Shown: in pieces, positions 5,028 through 8,038 of the stretch
Position numbering within the stretch: the stretch's first letter is position 1
Layout: each line of letters opens with the position of its first letter
DNA from: an uncultured Bacilli bacterium
GTDB lineage: Bacteria > Bacillota_I > Bacilli_A > RF39 > UBA660
Direction of reading: 5' to 3'
DNA: 8,038 nucleotides
Assembly (NCBI GenBank): GCA_947625715.1
Contig: CANQPR010000065.1
Location: 1 to 8,038, forward strand
The notes under the pieces: model-generated
Told to the model about the DNA's origin: nothing
The model's database searches: none
The model's input: only the letters and a program-made list of their open reading frames with translations
Made by a program: the position numbers and the translations under genes

Positions 5028-6458
5028 TTATCTTCTATATTTGTTAATTTTCTGTCTAGCATAATTTGTTTTAGCACTTTGTAATGGTGGAGGATTAATA
5101 TCTTTACCACATATAACTTCAATATAATCATTTTCTTTTAATACATAATCAATTCCTACCCTCTTTCCATTTACAACGCCACATAATAAAGTATTACCTA
5201 AATCTGTATGGATTCGATAAGCAAAATCAACAAGGGTCGAACCAAGAGGAAATTCCAAAGGTTTTCCACTACTATCATAAACATGAATATTAGGTCCTAA
5301 AAAATCATTTTTAATATATTTTAAAAATTGTTCATTATCTTTTATATTTTGATGCATTTCTTTTAAAGATTGATAAAAGAAATTTTCTTCTTGTAATTCT
5401 TTTCGCATTAAATCTTTAGCTCTTAAGGGATTTATCTCCCAATATCCTGCAATACCAGCTGTATTTAAAATTTCCATTTCTTTAGTTCGAATTTGAAATT
5501 GAATATAAGATGATTTAGTATTAACAGTTGTATGTAATGATTGATAATGATTAGTTTTAGGTCTAGATATATAGTCTTTTTCAAATTCATAAAGTACTTC
5601 ATATTTTTGATGCAAACAATCTAATAATTTATAGCATTCATCAATATTATTAACAATTAAACGAAACGCAATTAAATCATGTAATTCTCCTAAATGATTA
5701 GTACTTAATCTTTTAAAAATGCCATAAATATTTTTTAGTGTTAAACGTGGTTCGCCTATTAAATTAATGTTATTATGATTACATATTTGTTTAACTTCTT
5801 TCATTATCATAATCCATTTTTCGCCCCAAAGTTTTTTATAATTTTCCATCATTTCTTTAATTGCTATGTATTCTTCTTTAGATAATACTTTGAAACTTAA
5901 ATCTTCAAATTGATTTTTAAATTCATAAGCTCCTAATAAATATGACATAGGTATATAAAAATCAAAATTTTCTTTAGCTTTAACATTTTGTTTTTTTTCA
6001 GGTAAAAATCCAATTGTTCGCATATTATGAAGTCGATCTGCAAATTTTATTAATATTACCCGGGGGTCTTGACAAAAAAAGGCTAGTAATTTTCGTTGGG
6101 TGGCTATGGATTGGGCTTCTTTACTTTCAAATGATGTTATATCTATTTTAGATACTCCATCAACTAATAAGGATACTTCATAACCAAAAATACTAGCTAG
6201 TTGTTTATTAGTCATTTGGGTATCTTCTACAACATCATGTAAAACCCCAGCACATACCGTAGCGCAATCAGCATGTAAAGAAATTAAAATAAGTGCTACT
6301 TCTAAAGGATGAATAATATATGGTTCTCCACTTTTTCGTTTTTGAGCATGATGAGCATTCTTAGCTGTATGATAAGCCATAATTATTTTTCTTTTGTCTT
6401 TTTCATCATAAATTTCTAACTTTTCTAAAAAATATTTTTCTAAAACTTCCAAACCCAT
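5028..6458 (-). CDS. Short RelA/SpoT homologue, (p)ppGpp hydrolase with degenerate synthetase
   Basis: 476 aa, cytoplasmic; long Rel/SpoT proteins run to about 730. The HD hydrolase domain (about 20-185) keeps all key residues: RKSGEPYIIHP with H50, the HD pair H74-D75 followed by VVEDT, and DRLHNMRT with D141. The synthetase domain (about 205-345) keeps D261 in HDLIAFR and YQSLHTT (305-311). It carries Q320 where active enzymes have the catalytic Glu of the EIQIRT/EVQIRT motif. It also has T240, G246 and R250 where the RxK...S...K nucleotide-binding set is expected. A TGS domain follows (about 389-450), then a short basic tail. The helical, zinc-finger and ACT/RRM regions are absent. The prediction is alarmone hydrolysis without synthesis. 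The start is supported by AAGAGG six bases upstream and a strong promoter. Confidence 0.9.
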   Translation of the reverse strand: MGLEVLEKYFLEKLEIYDEKDKRKIIMAYHTAKNAHHAQKRKSGEPYIIHPLEVALILISLHADCATVCAGVLHDVVEDTQMTNKQLASIFGYEVSLLVDGVSKIDITSFESKEAQSIATQRKLLAFFCQDPRVILIKFADRLHNMRTIGFLPEKKQNVKAKENFDFYIPMSYLLGAYEFKNQFEDLSFKVLSKEEYIAIKEMMENYKKLWGEKWIMIMKEVKQICNHNNINLIGEPRLTLKNIYGIFKRLSTNHLGELHDLIAFRLIVNNIDECYKLLDCLHQKYEVLYEFEKDYISRPKTNHYQSLHTTVNTKSSYIQFQIRTKEMEILNTAGIAGYWEINPLRAKDLMRKELQEENFFYQSLKEMHQNIKDNEQFLKYIKNDFLGPNIHVYDSSGKPLEFPLGSTLVDFAYRIHTDLGNTLLCGVVNGKRVGIDYVLKENDYIEVICGKDINPPPLQSAKTNYARQKINKYRR

Positions 6459-6480
6459 ACCTTACCTCTTAATTGCTATC

Positions 6481-6509
6481 ATTTTAGTTCTTGTTTTAAA
6501 AAAAGTCAA
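6481..6509 (-). promoter_or_regulatory. Sigma-A-type promoter of the rel-like gene
   Basis: On the minus strand TTGACT (6509-6504), exactly 17 bp, then TAAAAT (6486-6481). Each box matches consensus at five of six bases. It is the best-matching ordinary promoter in the window and lies 22 bases before the ATG at 6458. The ribosome site AAGAGG is at 6470-6465. Confidence 0.75.
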
Positions 6510-6512
6510 TAT

Positions 6513-6541
6513 AAAAAGCTTTTAAGATATATAACTTAAGC
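6513..6541 (-). terminator. Weak candidate terminator of the 7994 surface-protein gene
   Basis: On the minus strand GCTTAAG (6541-6535), an eight-base A+T loop, and CTT-AA-AAGC (6526-6518) form an imperfect seven-pair stem with a two-base bulge, followed by five T. It overlaps the last codons and the TAA. The structure is marginal, and it lies immediately before the rel promoter. Confidence 0.3.
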
Positions 6542-7994
6542 GGTAAGGATTATCTTTACTTCCATAATTTTCGCTGTTATCTTCTTCAATTTTGATATTA
6601 CTATTTAAATAAAGTGTTGGTCTTATTAAATAAGGAGCATAATTATTAACAACTGCTAAAGCTCCATAGTTACAGCCAATTCCATAATTAGAGCCACCGC
6701 TCCATGGATATGGAGTCATTGTCCAAAAGCCATTATAATTTTTATTTATCCAACTATTACTATAACAATAACTAAGTTCATAAGAAGCCCATCCTCCAGT
6801 AATGCCAGTATCAATATTGAACATTGTAGTATTTAAACAAGTTTGTCTTTGTGATTCACCTCCACCACTTGTTGAAAAACCAAAATCAGATGGGTACATT
6901 AGGCCTATATAACCAATCCATGTTGTTAAATTATTTGTATAATAAAAATTACACTGACTTTCACCATAGTTACATATGTTACCGCTGTTTTCACTTCTCT
7001 CATTTATATATGAATAAATTGGTGTCATATAATCAACTTTATTATGTGATTGCATCGTTCCTAAATTCCATTTTACTTTACTTACCATGGCTCTGGCATT
7101 ATCATTCAAACCAATACTCTCCCATTTCGGACATGTTGCAACTGTATTACGAGCCTCATTATAACAGGTACCTCCTGCTTTTTTATTATAATAATTTTCA
7201 TTTAAAACTTTCTGTATATCTGATACACTCCATTCGTTTACTCCATAGCCACTATTTACACTACTTTCTGATGAATCCCAACTATATTCTCCTATACTAT
7301 CCCTTATTATTTTTAGGTGACTTCCTGTATTACCAAATTCATCTTCCACATTATTCATAACGCCGATGATTCGCCAGGCCGGAAACTTTTCACATTTAGA
7401 ATTATAGGATTTTGCACTTGTACATTCCTCATATGAATTATATTCCTTATAACTACTAGAACTACTACTATAATATCCTCGCCATATGTATTCATTATTA
7501 TTAAAAATGACATAATTGTCTGGGTCTGCTCCAATAAAACGTAAATTGTTATCATCAGTTCCATCATATATTAATTGACCTTCTTTTTTATCTATCAAAT
7601 TTTCCAAAGCATTATATAAACCACTTCCACTACCTTTTTTAAAATATATATCACACTTAGTTTTACTCGTTGTTAAATTTGTTACTAAAGGAGCCCATTT
7701 TCCACTATTCCATTCTATGGAAGCTTTATTATTACATTCACTTTTTTCATAAACATAACCTTCTTCTAATGTAGGAATACTAGTAACTTCTTGATTATCT
7801 TTATAAAAGGCAAATATTACATCTCCACTTCCTTCATAGATGAAATTGCCTTCCATAACTTTGAATGATTTTTGCACTTTAAAATTGGCAAATGTTTTTT
7901 CTATTATTATTCCACCTGCAAAAAGAAGAATAGCACCTATTATAATTATTATTTTTTTGCTATTCTTTTTTTCTTTATATTGACTTAATTTCAT
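6522..7994 (-). CDS. Large cysteine-rich surface protein with signal anchor and C-terminal lectin/FGE-like domain
   Basis: 490 aa from the ATG at 7994. An in-frame TTG at 8003 would add three residues and is less likely. One hydrophobic segment (about 15-31) follows a lysine-rich start, so the rest is outside the cell. Residues 40-118 form an N-terminal module ending in KTKCDIYF, joined by a GSGSG linker (121-125) to a large module. That module starts DNNLRFIGADPDNYVIFNN and continues AWRIIGV (206-212), IRDSIGEYSWD (230-240), IGLMYPSDFGFSTSGG (363-378), WTMTPYPWSGGS (424-435), IRPTLYLNSNIKI (457-469) and DNPYRL. This set recurs in surface proteins of uncultured gut Firmicutes and recalls DUF6273/formylglycine-enzyme-like folds; that is inference. 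Eleven cysteines may form disulfides. A six-serine run (176-181) interrupts the usual join to WRIIG. Ligand and function are unknown. Confidence 0.85.
   Translation of the reverse strand: MKLSQYKEKKNSKKIIIIIGAILLFAGGIIIEKTFANFKVQKSFKVMEGNFIYEGSGDVIFAFYKDNQEVTSIPTLEEGYVYEKSECNNKASIEWNSGKWAPLVTNLTTSKTKCDIYFKKGSGSGLYNALENLIDKKEGQLIYDGTDDNNLRFIGADPDNYVIFNNNEYIWRGYYSSSSSSYKEYNSYEECTSAKSYNSKCEKFPAWRIIGVMNNVEDEFGNTGSHLKIIRDSIGEYSWDSSESSVNSGYGVNEWSVSDIQKVLNENYYNKKAGGTCYNEARNTVATCPKWESIGLNDNARAMVSKVKWNLGTMQSHNKVDYMTPIYSYINERSENSGNICNYGESQCNFYYTNNLTTWIGYIGLMYPSDFGFSTSGGGESQRQTCLNTTMFNIDTGITGGWASYELSYCYSNSWINKNYNGFWTMTPYPWSGGSNYGIGCNYGALAVVNNYAPYLIRPTLYLNSNIKIEEDNSENYGSKDNPYRLSYIS
7452..7469 (-). repeat. 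Serine-codon tract (AGT x3, TCT, AGT x2)
   Basis: Six serine codons in a row encode residues 176-181 of the surface protein, inside an insertion between two conserved blocks. The AGT units are near-perfect trinucleotide repeats and could vary in number without shifting frame. Confidence 0.7.
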
Positions 7995-8020
7995 AAATAC
8001 CAACTCTATTCTTAGTATTT

Positions 8021-8038
8021 ATTTTATAATAATACCCC
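8021..8038 (-). promoter_or_regulatory. Partial promoter with G tract for the 7994 surface-protein gene, cut by the window edge
   Basis: On the minus strand the window opens with GGGG (8038-8035), then TATTATTATAAAAT (8034-8021). This offers -10-like boxes TATTAT (8034-8029) and TATAAA (8028-8023). GGGGTATTAT is identical to bases 633-624 in the promoter of the gene starting at 584. The true length of the G run and the -35 box lie outside the window. The ribosome site is weak (TAGAG about nine bases before the ATG). Confidence 0.45.

Noticed and set aside
6056..6070. G5/C3 run inside the rel-like gene as a second slippage tract
   Set aside because: Only five G, encoding the conserved D-P-R-V stretch of the hydrolase domain (residues 131-134). 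It is too short for frequent slippage and is explained by conserved codons.
6851..7360. Plus-strand reading frame of 169 codons opposite the large surface-protein gene
   Set aside because: It lies wholly antisense to a well-supported gene. Its composition (His, Tyr, Leu, Asn) is what A+T-rich coding DNA gives in reverse. It has no recognisable domain or ribosome site.
7355..7567. Minus-strand reading frame of 70 codons inside the surface-protein gene
   Set aside because: It is another frame of the same coding DNA; the main frame is continuous through this stretch and carries the conserved blocks.
1..8038. Mollicute genetic code (TGA as Trp)
   Set aside because: Tryptophans in the conserved blocks checked are TGG, all genes end at TAA, and an in-frame TGA sits where the isomerase frame should stop upstream.

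Overview
The window is strongly A+T-rich, uses the standard code (tryptophans are TGG) and ends all eight protein genes in TAA. It looks like chromosome from a low-G+C Gram-positive bacterium. The two surface-protein families at the edges resemble those of uncultured gut Bacilli/Tenericutes-related lineages (RF39-like). That placement is inference from family memory and was not searched. Seven genes lie on the minus strand; only a tRNA and a small PepSY gene are on the plus strand.

Layout: (1) 12-584 minus, a membrane-anchored extracellular protein that appears cut short by a TAA. It sits behind a promoter with ten G:C pairs between the -35 and -10 boxes. (2) 658-3486 minus, a tightly packed operon: an RpiB/LacAB-family isomerase, an ABC ATPase and a NatB/YhaP-like permease. 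(3) 3487-3731, a tRNA-Glu(CUC) with its terminator. Its possible promoter uses the same -35 bases as the divergent isomerase promoter. (4) 3732-4067 plus, a membrane-anchored PepSY protein, convergent with (5) 4080-4982 minus, a DUF362 protein. (6) 5028-6458 minus, a short RelA/SpoT homologue with an intact (p)ppGpp hydrolase domain and a degenerate synthetase domain. (7) 6522-7994 minus, a large cysteine-rich surface protein. Its upstream region runs off the window at a G tract followed by the same bases as in gene 1.

The most interesting signal is the pair of surface-protein genes that both start just downstream of a G-tract/TATTAT module. In gene 1 the ten-G tract is most of the -35/-10 spacer. 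Its present length puts two perfect TATAAT boxes at 14 and 19 bp from TTGACG, both off the 17-bp optimum. Slippage of +3 or -2 would bring one or the other to 17 bp. This fits phase-variable surface expression of the kind known for Neisseria porA/opc and Mycoplasma hyorhinis vlp. The second point of interest is the Rel homologue, whose predicted role is alarmone breakdown rather than synthesis.

No mobile element, CRISPR array or origin was seen. No stretch over about 250 bases lacks a protein gene.
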